Assembly (NCBI GenBank): GCA_001873625.1
Contig: MNZN01000003.1
Coordinates: 1 to 64,000 of the forward strand
Length of the DNA: 64,000 bases
Reading direction: 5' to 3'
Source of the DNA: Candidatus Saccharibacteria bacterium CG2_30_41_52
GTDB taxonomy: Bacteria; Patescibacteriota; Saccharimonadia; Saccharimonadales; Saccharimonadaceae
The notes under the pieces are model-generated. The model did no database searches and was not told the DNA's origin. It saw only the letters and a list, made by a program, of their open reading frames with translations. This document shows, in pieces, positions 55,387-64,000 of this stretch; position 1 is the first letter of the stretch; every line of letters begins with the position of its first letter. A program made the translations under genes and the position numbers.

Positions 55387-56616
55387 ATGCCATCATTTGC
55401 ATATATCGCTATCGATCTCAAAGGTAACTCTTTAAGCGGCGTCACCGAGCAGCCTGACCGCGCTACGGCTATTAGCGCCATAACCAAACAAAATCTTCGC
55501 CCAGTTAGTGTCCAAGAAACCAAAGAAAAGATGACTAGCAGCAAAATGGGAAATATGCTAGGTGCTGGTAAAATCAAACCAGATCAGTTAGTTATGTTTA
55601 CTCGTCAATTAAGCGCCATGGTTGGTGCTGGCGTGCCACTGCTTCGCGCTCTTACAGCCCTATCTGATCACGTTGCCGAAAGTCCACTTTTGAAAAAAAT
55701 ATTAGTCGGTGTTATTCATGACGTTGAATCAGGCGCTACTCTTGGTGATGCTTTGGCGAAATATCCAAATACATTTAATGACGTCTACGTAAACATGGTT
55801 CGTGCCGGTGAAGCTGCCGGAATCTTGGATGATATTTTGAAGCGTTTGGCTTTGCAACAAGAAAAGAGCACAACCATGCGCAAAAAAATTAAAAGTTCAA
55901 TGGCATACCCATTAGTTCTGTTATTTATTACGGCAGCAGCATTCTTTGGATTAATGCTTTTCGTTGTGCCTCAGATTGGTAAAATCTTAACAGATTTGGG
56001 TGGAGCTGATGCAAAATTACCAGGAATCACGATGGCCATGTTGGCAGTAAGTAGTTTTATTACATCATATTGGTACATCATATTCTTGGTACTTGGTGGT
56101 GGCGTATATGGATTCTTGCGCTACATCAAATCGCCAAAAGGCCGATATCAATTCCATTACATCATTTTAAAAACTCCACTTATTAAAACAATTGTCATGA
56201 AAGTTGCCGTTGGACACTTTACTCGTACCTTCTCGGCATTGATTGAGGCCGGTGTTGCCGTTTTGGAAGCGTTGAACGTCACTTCACGCGCTGTTGGTAA
56301 TGCCATATTTGAAGAAGCCCTAATCGAAGCTGAGGCTCAAGTAAAAATCGGAAAAACTCTTTCATCAGTAATTGCGGCTAACCCTCTTTTTCCTCCGATT
56401 GTGTCCCAAATGTTATTGGTTGGTGAAGAAACCGGCCAAACTGACACCGTCCTTGTCAAAGTTGCAGACTTTTACGAAGAAGAAGTTGACCGATCAATCG
56501 AAGGTCTTAGCGCTGTTATTGAACCTATCATGATTGTAATCATGGGTAGCATGGTCGGATTAATTGCAGCCAGTGTTATGTTACCAATCGCCGGACTAGC
56601 TCAAACTATAAAATAG
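55387..56616 (+). CDS. pilC: Type IV pilus inner-membrane platform protein PilC/GspF
   Basis: LVMFTRQLSAMVGAGVPLLRAL, VYVNMVRAGEAAGILDDILKRLALQQEKS, MLLVGEETGQTDTVL. Confidence 0.95.
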   Translation: MPSFAYIAIDLKGNSLSGVTEQPDRATAISAITKQNLRPVSVQETKEKMTSSKMGNMLGAGKIKPDQLVMFTRQLSAMVGAGVPLLRALTALSDHVAESPLLKKILVGVIHDVESGATLGDALAKYPNTFNDVYVNMVRAGEAAGILDDILKRLALQQEKSTTMRKKIKSSMAYPLVLLFITAAAFFGLMLFVVPQIGKILTDLGGADAKLPGITMAMLAVSSFITSYWYIIFLVLGGGVYGFLRYIKSPKGRYQFHYIILKTPLIKTIVMKVAVGHFTRTFSALIEAGVAVLEALNVTSRAVGNAIFEEALIEAEAQVKIGKTLSSVIAANPLFPPIVSQMLLVGEETGQTDTVLVKVADFYEEEVDRSIEGLSAVIEPIMIVIMGSMVGLIAASVMLPIAGLAQTIK

Positions 56617-56676
56617 TTATTCTTATAGCAATATGCTCATGCTATAATAATAACCAGAATTCACTAGTGGGCATCA

Positions 56677-57732
56677 ATGGAAAAACTATTTTTTAAAGAT
56701 AAACAAGTCATCGGTCTTGATATCAGCAACACTGGTATCAAAATTATGGCCATCGATATCAAACGATGGTTAGTACTTGGTTACGGATCAATTGATTTAG
56801 AGCCCGCTAAGGTCAAAGAATCACTTGAAGGAACCAGCACTTATTTGGCTGACAACGTCCAAGTTCTCATCAAGGAAAAACTAGTTGGAACATTGCCGAG
56901 CAACCACGTAGTTATCAGCGTACCTACAACTCGTACTTATTCACGAACATTCAATCTTCCAACAGATGTCGAAAAGAAATTAAAGGACGCAGTCGAACTA
57001 GAAGTCGACCAATATATTCCAGTACCAGCTTCAACTCTATATATAGATTACGAGATTATTGAGCGAACCAAAAAACAAATCACCGTGCTAATGAGCGCCG
57101 TCCCCCGAACAATCGTCGACAAATGCGTATCCGCCGCCGAAAGCGCCGGATTAAATGTAGTCTTAGTTGAACCGGGTATGAATGCTGTCGCTCGCCTAAT
57201 CACAAGTTCCGAAGAAGGTAAATTACCAAGCGTCATCGTTGATATTGGCCCAGCAACAACAGATATAGCCGTCCTAGACAGTGGTGCAGTTCGCGTTACT
57301 GGCGGACTAGCAATTGGCGGTAACACATTTACTCTTGATATAGCTAAACGACTAGAAGTTCCTTTGGAAAATGCTCACCAACTTAAAGTTCTAAACGGAC
57401 TTAATGCCGGACCTCGTCAAGAAAAAATCCGCGGTGCCGTCGAACCAAGTCTAGCCCAGATTATTACCGAAACACGCAAAGTTATGCGCTATTATAATGA
57501 ACGTATCAGCGACGATCGCAAACTTGAACAGCTGTTGGTTGTCGGGATCGGCAGCAATATGCCTGGCATTGGTGAATATTTCACAAACGAACTTGTTATG
57601 CCGGCTCGCGTTGCCAACCCTTGGCAGAAATTAGATTTCGGTAAATTGCCAGAACCAGCCAAACAATTCCGTTCCAGATATATAACCGCTGCTGGACTTG
57701 CAAGTATAACGACAGGAAATATTTGGAAATGA
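56677..57732 (+). CDS. pilM: Type IV pilus assembly protein PilM
   Basis: VIGLDISNTGIKIMAIDI..., PSVIVDIGPATTDIAVLDSGAVRVTGGLAIGGNTFT. Confidence 0.93.
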   Translation: MEKLFFKDKQVIGLDISNTGIKIMAIDIKRWLVLGYGSIDLEPAKVKESLEGTSTYLADNVQVLIKEKLVGTLPSNHVVISVPTTRTYSRTFNLPTDVEKKLKDAVELEVDQYIPVPASTLYIDYEIIERTKKQITVLMSAVPRTIVDKCVSAAESAGLNVVLVEPGMNAVARLITSSEEGKLPSVIVDIGPATTDIAVLDSGAVRVTGGLAIGGNTFTLDIAKRLEVPLENAHQLKVLNGLNAGPRQEKIRGAVEPSLAQIITETRKVMRYYNERISDDRKLEQLLVVGIGSNMPGIGEYFTNELVMPARVANPWQKLDFGKLPEPAKQFRSRYITAAGLASITTGNIWK

Positions 57733-58286
57733 TAAATTTACTACCCGCAGAAACCAAGATTCAACTTCGCGCAGCGCATACGAATGTTCTGCTGTTTAAA
57801 TATTTACTAGTGCTAGGCACGGGCGTCACGTTTTTGGGATTAGCTTTCGGAGCGTCTTATATATTCTTGACCAATAACAAAGCTGCTATTGAAAAGCTAG
57901 AAAACAACAGCCAATCGACAGTGTCGCTATATTCAGTTGCTCAAAAACAGCTTAATTCTATTCTATCGAGTGTCGCAACCGCTAAAAGCATCATGGACCA
58001 ACAAATATCATACAGCGACATCGTAACTGGTATCGCTGCGGCGCTACCTGCAGGAATAATTATCGACAAACTTGTCGTCGACAATAGCACGATCGGTAAA
58101 CCGATGACACTCTTGGCCAGGGCTAAGACGGCCGAAAGCGTACCGCTAATGAAAGATAATTTTACACAATCTACCCTATTTTCCAACTATAATCTTATGT
58201 CAGTCACAAATAACCCTACGGATTCATCCGGATTTCCAGTTCAAATCAGTGTAAGTATAACTGTGAACAAAGGTATGTCACTATGA
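57723..58286 (+). CDS. PilN-like pilus assembly protein
   Basis: MINLLPAETKIQLRAAHTNVLLFKYLLVLGTGVTFLGLAFG; position after pilM. Confidence 0.8.
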   Translation: MEMINLLPAETKIQLRAAHTNVLLFKYLLVLGTGVTFLGLAFGASYIFLTNNKAAIEKLENNSQSTVSLYSVAQKQLNSILSSVATAKSIMDQQISYSDIVTGIAAALPAGIIIDKLVVDNSTIGKPMTLLARAKTAESVPLMKDNFTQSTLFSNYNLMSVTNNPTDSSGFPVQISVSITVNKGMSL

Positions 58287-58867
58287 GAAAACAACGTAAA
58301 CCAAAAACAGGCCTACAGGCAACATCTTTGCGCAAAGCTATGATTACCCTAGTCGTCATCCTAATTATTTTAGCTTCTGTTGGTTTTTATTTCGGACAAG
58401 ATTGGCTCACAAAATACGCGGCCGAAGTAGACCAAACTACTTCTGGATCATCCGCAAGCAGCAGCAGTTCTCAAGCTCTAAGTCAATTACACGAAGAAAT
58501 AACCAACAACCAGCCGATTGGAGCTAAAGCCAGCGCCTTGGTTGCATCCAGCCAAAATTACCAGAATAAAATAATTAGCGACCTTAATAAATATGCATCG
58601 TCTACAGGGATATCGATTGCTGGATATAATTTGACTCAACCAACCATAACAGGCGATGATGCTGGAGCAACAATCAGTGGCGTAAAATCAAAATTCGTCA
58701 CAATAACACTCAACAATCCGATTCCTATACGAAGCCTACTGCAGTTTTTTAAAGCAATCGAAAGCAACCTACCAAAAATGCAAATCACCGGTATCAGCAT
58801 TTCATCATCTAGCACCAAAGATAACGTGACCGTCGATCCATTAACAATAGAGGTCTACACAAAATAA
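58283..58867 (+). CDS. PilO-like pilus assembly protein
   Basis: Single N-terminal TM, position after pilN-like gene, IPIRSLLQFFKAIESNLPKMQITGISIS. Confidence 0.7.
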   Translation: MRKQRKPKTGLQATSLRKAMITLVVILIILASVGFYFGQDWLTKYAAEVDQTTSGSSASSSSSQALSQLHEEITNNQPIGAKASALVASSQNYQNKIISDLNKYASSTGISIAGYNLTQPTITGDDAGATISGVKSKFVTITLNNPIPIRSLLQFFKAIESNLPKMQITGISISSSSTKDNVTVDPLTIEVYTK

Positions 58868-58871
58868 TATT

Positions 58872-59156
58872 ATGAAGAATTTTTCTTTCGCACACCTATT
58901 AGCCCCAGTCGTATCAACGCTAAAAAAATTGAGTTTAGTTATATTTATAATTGTTATTGCCGGCGGATTAGTCTATGCAATAATGACAATCAGCAGTATA
59001 TTGACCCAACCGCCCAGTGATAGTTCGAAAAAATCTACTAACAGCGCCTCAATTGATCAGGCAACAGTAAATCGTCTCAACAGATACAAAACAAGCGACG
59101 TTAATTCGACCAATCAATCATTGCCATCAGGCAGGATTAACCCTTTCTCTGAATAG
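58872..59156 (+). CDS. Small membrane protein at end of pilus operon, hypothetical
   Basis: TM LSLVIFIIVIAGGLVYAIMTI; ends in SGRINPFSE. Confidence 0.6.
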   Translation: MKNFSFAHLLAPVVSTLKKLSLVIFIIVIAGGLVYAIMTISSILTQPPSDSSKKSTNSASIDQATVNRLNRYKTSDVNSTNQSLPSGRINPFSE

Positions 59157-59191
59157 TTGGCGGTACGGCCAAAAACGCTTATACTAATAGT

Positions 59192-59764
59192 ATGTTATTA
59201 CCTGGATCAAGATTAATCGGAACTCCTATTATGGGCCTCCAGACAGGCACTCAATTAGCAGTTACAAAATCCCCCGTTATCGATCCAAGTAATTTAAAAA
59301 TTATTGCCTATGAAGTAGATGGGCCACTACTTGCCGAGAGGCCTTCTTTTATACGTATAGCCGACGTACGCGAGCTTGGTGATGTGGGTATGATAATTGA
59401 TAGCAACGATGAGTTTATTGGCCTAGACGACGTCATAGCTATTAAAAAGATACATGATTTAGGTTTTCTACTGATTGGTTTAAACGTTATAGACGAAACT
59501 AAACGTAAATTAGGAAAAGTCGATGGCTACAGCGTCGACACCGATAGCTTTATCGTTCAACAGCTAAAAGTAAAACGCGGTATTATCAAGAGTATGTCCG
59601 ACACCGAACTGCTAATCCACCGTTCACAAATTGTTGAAATAAACGACCAGACAATAATCGTCCGAACAGCTGCTAAAAAATTATTACCAATAACCAAATC
59701 GAATCAAATGACATATTTGAACCCATTCAGGTCTAACACCCCCCAAATAAACAAAGATTTGTAA
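59192..59764 (+). CDS. PRC-barrel domain protein
   Basis: GTQLAVTKSPVIDPSNLKIIAYEVDGPLL..., LGKVDGYSVDTDSFIVQQLKVKR. Confidence 0.7.
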   Translation: MLLPGSRLIGTPIMGLQTGTQLAVTKSPVIDPSNLKIIAYEVDGPLLAERPSFIRIADVRELGDVGMIIDSNDEFIGLDDVIAIKKIHDLGFLLIGLNVIDETKRKLGKVDGYSVDTDSFIVQQLKVKRGIIKSMSDTELLIHRSQIVEINDQTIIVRTAAKKLLPITKSNQMTYLNPFRSNTPQINKDL

Positions 59765-59773
59765 AAAATCAAT

Positions 59774-60418
59774 CTATTCTTCGATCGAGTTATTATTAAG
59801 GGCTTTTTTAATTTCGTCATAGCCGAACCCTAGCCGCGCCAAATACATCATCAATTTTTGATCATCTGGATATCGATTACGTTTCTTTGCGATGATTTTT
59901 TGTATTTCATCATCATTATTGCGACCAGATTCAGACAAAGCTTGTTCGATAATATCTATGCTGACACCTTTGGTGCGTAGTTCGGACACTAATTTTCTAT
60001 GGCTAGCGCCTTTGGATAATGACCGATTTTCAGCCCAAAACCGAGCAAACTTTATATCATCAACGTAGCCTTTTTCTACTAAACGCTCTAGTACGCGCGT
60101 AGCAATTTCTGGCGCAACACCGGGTTTAACATCACCAGTCTTTAGTTTAGTTGGACAAGTCTTGCGATATAAATAATCCTTAACTTCACGCTCACTATGT
60201 GGTCTCATTAAACTATATTCAAGTGCTCGCCCATATAATTTACCAAATTGACTTTCAGTCTCGAATAACAATAGTTGAGACTCGTCATAATCACGACCTA
60301 CTTTTAGACCTATTTCTCCAACTTGAAACACATCCAAACTAAACCTATATTTTCCATCAACCAAAACATTCACACGATTTTTATCGCGTGCCTGAATGTT
60401 TATAGCTGTTATCTTCAT
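59774..60418 (-). CDS. recX: Regulatory protein RecX
   Basis: ALEYSLMRPHSEREVKDYLYRK, VLERLVEKGYVDDIKFARFWAENR, adjacent to recA. Confidence 0.9.
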   Translation of the reverse strand: MKITAINIQARDKNRVNVLVDGKYRFSLDVFQVGEIGLKVGRDYDESQLLLFETESQFGKLYGRALEYSLMRPHSEREVKDYLYRKTCPTKLKTGDVKPGVAPEIATRVLERLVEKGYVDDIKFARFWAENRSLSKGASHRKLVSELRTKGVSIDIIEQALSESGRNNDDEIQKIIAKKRNRYPDDQKLMMYLARLGFGYDEIKKALNNNSIEE

Positions 60419-60433
60419 AGGTAAAATTACCTA

Positions 60434-61477
60434 CTAGATTGCGGATTCTGCAGCTACTTTTGCACGAACCTTTTTCTCAATCTCAACCAATATTTTTGGG
60501 TTTTCTTTTAGGTATTCTTTGCTAGCTTCGCGGCCTTGGCCGATTTTAGCATCGGCATAGTCAAACCATGCACCTGATTTTCCAACAATATTATGTAGTA
60601 CTGCTAAGTCCAAAACGTCACCGGTCTTACTAATACCTTCGTTATACATAATGTCGAATTCTGCAATCCTAAACGGTGGAGCAATCTTGTTTTTAACAAT
60701 TTTTACTTTTGTTCTATTGCCAATAATCTCTTCACCAGCTTTGATTTGACCAGTTCGACGAATATCAATTCGGATAGATGCATAAAACTTCAGAGCGTTA
60801 CCGCCAGTTGTGGTTTCTGGATTACCAAACATCACACCAATCTTCATACGAATCTGGTTAATAAAGATAACAGTAGTCTTGCTCTTGCTTATAATTCCAG
60901 TAAGTTTACGGAGTGCCTGGCTCATTAATCGAGCTTGGAGTCCCATGTGACTATCGCCCATATCCCCATCAATTTCAGCTTGTGGGACTAAGGCCGCGAC
61001 TGAGTCAATAACGACAATATCAACTGCATTAGAACGTACTAACGTTTCAGCAATATCAAGTGCCTGTTCGCCATTATCCGGTTGAGAAACTAATAGATTG
61101 TCAGTATCAACACCTAATTTTCGGGCATATGCAGGATCAAGCGCATGTTCAGCATCAATAAATGCTGCTGTACCACCATTACGTTGAATCTCGGCAATTG
61201 CATGAAGAGCTAGTGTAGTCTTACCAGACGATTCTGGTCCAAAAATCTCGATAATTCGGCCTTTAGGGTATCCGCCACCCAGTGCCAAATCTAGTGATAA
61301 CGCACCACTACTAACCAGTTCAACATCAACGGTTTTAGTATCACCAAGTCGACGAATAGCACCGTCCCCAAATTGCTTATTAATCTGTTCTTGCGCCAAT
61401 CCAAGGGCTTTTAGTTTGCCTTCAGTAGCTGTAGGTTTTTCACCCATTTCTGCCCGTTCTGCCTTTTTTGCTGCCAT
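60434..61477 (-). CDS. recA: Recombinase RecA
   Basis: [86 protein letters not shown]. Confidence 0.98.
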   Translation of the reverse strand: MAAKKAERAEMGEKPTATEGKLKALGLAQEQINKQFGDGAIRRLGDTKTVDVELVSSGALSLDLALGGGYPKGRIIEIFGPESSGKTTLALHAIAEIQRNGGTAAFIDAEHALDPAYARKLGVDTDNLLVSQPDNGEQALDIAETLVRSNAVDIVVIDSVAALVPQAEIDGDMGDSHMGLQARLMSQALRKLTGIISKSKTTVIFINQIRMKIGVMFGNPETTTGGNALKFYASIRIDIRRTGQIKAGEEIIGNRTKVKIVKNKIAPPFRIAEFDIMYNEGISKTGDVLDLAVLHNIVGKSGAWFDYADAKIGQGREASKEYLKENPKILVEIEKKVRAKVAAESAI

Positions 61478-61532
61478 ATACTCCCTCTTTCCTATTTACT
61501 TTAATTATACTTTATTTGCTATAATATATCTA

Positions 61533-61928
61533 ATGAACAAGAACCCGCATGGATTTACAGTTATCGAAATAATGTTTGTTGCCATATTAATTGGCATATC
61601 CAGTGTTATATTTTTCATCCAAAAACATAACATCGAAATGGTTGCTAGTGACGCCCAAGCAAAAACGTCAATCAATTCTATGTATTACGGACTAGAAGAA
61701 GTTTTTTATACTGCAAATAAATATTATCCTCAAACAATCAGCAGCGATAACCTAAAGTCAGTTGACCCGGTCTTATTCGACGATCCAAACGGAGTCAAAA
61801 TAAATACAGCTGACAGTTTGTACAGTTACAAACCAACCAACTGCGTTAATAACAAATGCAAAAGCTACACACTTGAGGCTACTCTTCAAAATGAAGACGC
61901 CTACATTAAAACTAACCGCAACAACTAG
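61533..61928 (+). CDS. Prepilin-like protein
   Basis: MNKNPHGFTVIEIMFVAILIGISSVIFFIQ; TATAAT 7 nt upstream of ATG 61533. Confidence 0.85.
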   Translation: MNKNPHGFTVIEIMFVAILIGISSVIFFIQKHNIEMVASDAQAKTSINSMYYGLEEVFYTANKYYPQTISSDNLKSVDPVLFDDPNGVKINTADSLYSYKPTNCVNNKCKSYTLEATLQNEDAYIKTNRNN

Positions 61929-62668
61929 ACTATTGCGCGACCGTTTTTGAACGATTCAACTGCATTTTTCAGTGTCGCAATAACTTCTTTGGGATTAGCG
62001 ACAAATTTAAATCGATATACCGTTCCTTCGCCTTCTGTACTCAGGCGAATCATGCCAAAGTTAAACATATGCTCGATTATACCTCTTTGCGAATAGCTTA
62101 CATCTTCAATATCAATCAGACTGACCATTTTCTCTTTTTTAGAGAAAACTCCTGTCTGAATTACTTGAATAATACTCTCATTAGTCAAAAATAATTTATT
62201 ATTCGTATAAACGCTATATGCAGTATAAGTACCTAACATAACAAAGCCTGAAAATACCAAAACTGGCAAAAGTATTATTGATGAATCAACAGTGCCTGCG
62301 GGTAGATCTAATGATTGAAGAATAAAATCAAAGTTGAATAGCATTGTGAACGCCAACGAAATCAAGAATACACCCATAACAATTGGCAATAAAAGTCCAA
62401 CCGGGTGGCGACTGACGACACTAATAATGTATTCTCCACTGTTTAAATCACACTCAGGCCAGGTTTTTTTAGATTCTTCGTGTTTTAATTCGGTTTCTTC
62501 ACTAATAATTTGCTTCTCTGGTTCAGACGGCCTTATTAAATGAACACCTTGAGTTGTGGTGCCTGATGGAACTTGTTCTACAGATGGATGCGCGTATAAA
62601 GGACGCCCATCTACATCGTATGCAACTGGTTTATTGCAATCTGGTTGCGATGATGATTTTATACTCAT
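61925..62668 (-). CDS. PH-domain membrane protein (YdbT-like)
   Basis: TNESIIQVIQTGVFSKKEKMVSLIDIEDVSYSQRGIIEHMFNFGMIRLSTEGEGTVYRFKFVANPKEV; two TMs. Confidence 0.8.
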   Translation of the reverse strand: MSIKSSSQPDCNKPVAYDVDGRPLYAHPSVEQVPSGTTTQGVHLIRPSEPEKQIISEETELKHEESKKTWPECDLNSGEYIISVVSRHPVGLLLPIVMGVFLISLAFTMLFNFDFILQSLDLPAGTVDSSIILLPVLVFSGFVMLGTYTAYSVYTNNKLFLTNESIIQVIQTGVFSKKEKMVSLIDIEDVSYSQRGIIEHMFNFGMIRLSTEGEGTVYRFKFVANPKEVIATLKNAVESFKNGRAIV

Positions 62669-62675
62669 GAGTATA

Positions 62676-63710
62676 TTATACCAATTTTTGTTGATTTTCA
62701 GCTTCGACTTTAAATCGGCCAACATGTTTGAATGCTTTTGTAGTTACGCGTCGTCCGCGAGGCGTTCTTTCGATAAAACCAATCTGCAGTAAATATGGTT
62801 CATAAAAATCTTCAATCGTTGTAGCTTCATCGCCCGTTAACGCCGCAATCGTATTAAGTCCGACTGGGTTATCGCCATAATTATCAATAATGCTCGTAAT
62901 TAAGTTTCTATCACCTGGATCAAGCCCTAATGTATCAATTTCCAGTAAAACTAAGGCCGCTTCGGCAGTAGGGATATCAATAATACCATCACCGTTAACA
63001 TCGGCGTAATCACGCACTCTTTTAAGTAATCGATTAGCAATACGTGGGGTTAATCGAGCTCGTGTTGACAGTAATTGCGCCGCACCAGGCTGTATTTTGC
63101 TGCCTAATATATTAGCGGCTCGAATAATAATATTTGTTATTTCGTCCGGCTTATAAAATTCTAATCGGTGAATCAATCCAAAACGATCACGAAGCGGAGC
63201 CGACAAAGCACCAGTTCTGGTAGTTGCACCAATTACCGTAAACTTTGGCAAATCCAAACGAACACTACGCGCTGCCGGACCTTTACCGATCATAATATCC
63301 AATTTGAAATCTTCCATTGCGCTATACAAAACTTCTTCAACAGTGCGACCTAGACGATGAATCTCATCAATGAATAATATATCGCCATCAGTCAAATTAG
63401 TTAATATACTAGCCAAATCCCCCGCGCGTTCAATCGCTGGACCGCTAGTGACGCGAATATTCGTACCCATTTCATTAGCTATAACCGTTGCCATTGTAGT
63501 TTTACCTAGCCCTGGAGGACCATATAGTAAAACGTGATCAATAGGTTCGCCACGTTTTTTTGACGCCTCGATTGCTAATTTCAGATTGTTTTTTAATCGA
63601 TCTTGTCCAATATATTCGTCAAAAGATTTTGGACGCAATGTAACTTCAATTCGCTTTTCGTCCGCGTCGTCATCATGAATACTGGCGTCGATTATTCGTT
63701 CAATCGCCAT
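62676..63710 (-). CDS. ruvB: Holliday junction DNA helicase RuvB
   Basis: [58 protein letters not shown]. Confidence 0.98.
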   Translation of the reverse strand: MAIERIIDASIHDDDADEKRIEVTLRPKSFDEYIGQDRLKNNLKLAIEASKKRGEPIDHVLLYGPPGLGKTTMATVIANEMGTNIRVTSGPAIERAGDLASILTNLTDGDILFIDEIHRLGRTVEEVLYSAMEDFKLDIMIGKGPAARSVRLDLPKFTVIGATTRTGALSAPLRDRFGLIHRLEFYKPDEITNIIIRAANILGSKIQPGAAQLLSTRARLTPRIANRLLKRVRDYADVNGDGIIDIPTAEAALVLLEIDTLGLDPGDRNLITSIIDNYGDNPVGLNTIAALTGDEATTIEDFYEPYLLQIGFIERTPRGRRVTTKAFKHVGRFKVEAENQQKLV

Positions 63711-64000
63711 TAGCTTTTACTCCTAAGCGACATCGTAACACGTTCAGCCGTTGAAAGTTCAGTCGAAATACCTTCTAATGCTTTTGTTGCATCATTGAGA
63801 TTATAGCCAAGCGCCATCAAAGCTTCTAATGCTTCGTCGCCGCTATGTATAACACTAGAAGTTCCTAATCCTTTTACATTGGTTCGAATCGCATGACCAA
63901 CCTTGTCCGACAAATCAACCACTACGCGCTCGGCCGTCTTTTTACCTACGCCACTGGCGCGCGTTATAAATACAGCATCACTGTTAGCGATAGCATTACG
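63710..64000 (-). CDS. ruvA: Holliday junction helicase subunit RuvA, partial (N-terminus beyond window)
   Basis: Reverse frame reads through the window edge: [39 protein letters not shown]...[23 protein letters not shown]. Confidence 0.93.
   Translation of the reverse strand, partial: RNAIANSDAVFITRASGVGKKTAERVVVDLSDKVGHAIRTNVKGLGTSSVIHSGDEALEALMALGYNLNDATKALEGISTELSTAERVTMSLRSKS

Noticed and set aside
1-64000. Alternative genetic code (UGA as Gly, as in Gracilibacteria/Absconditabacteria)
   Set aside because: Housekeeping ORFs (recA, ruvB, uvrD-like, pilB) are full length under the standard code with UGA as stop.

Overview
The window is 64 kb of a compact, low-GC bacterial chromosome. Gene content suggests Patescibacteria/CPR, most likely Candidatus Saccharibacteria: phosphoketolase, type IV pili, MurT/GatD, small gene complement. 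This assignment is inference and no database was searched. Standard housekeeping genes include rsmA, uvrD/pcrA-like, tpiA, folD, xfp, murB, glyA, a MurA-like enzyme, murT/gatD, galT, rny, tsaB/tsaE, recX, recA and ruvAB. A type IV pilus assembly operon (pilB, pilC, pilM, pilN/pilO-like) lies at 53.6-59.2 kb, with eight prepilin-like genes spread over the window. Seven CCA-encoding tRNA genes are present: Glu, Lys, Arg-TCG, His, Gly, Arg-TCT and Pro. Accessory content includes a two-protein paralogous surface family at 8.9-12.1 kb, an LPxTG-like surface protein, an ECF-type sigma factor neighbourhood, a membrane-anchored double-AAA Clp-like ATPase and a GIY-YIG nuclease whose ORF runs into a tRNA. 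The strongest candidate for an undescribed system is a recurrent, structured, tRNA-associated element. Five tRNAs (Lys, His, Gly, Arg-TCT, Pro) are followed by a palindrome running from the tRNA's own CCA to TGG, then an antisense copy of that same tRNA's 3' half, then a sense copy interrupted in the T-loop by an insert. In four of the five the insert shares a conserved core ending in GTGAC. A sixth copy of the core sits upstream of tRNA-Glu, attached to a partial tRNA-Glu 5' end.
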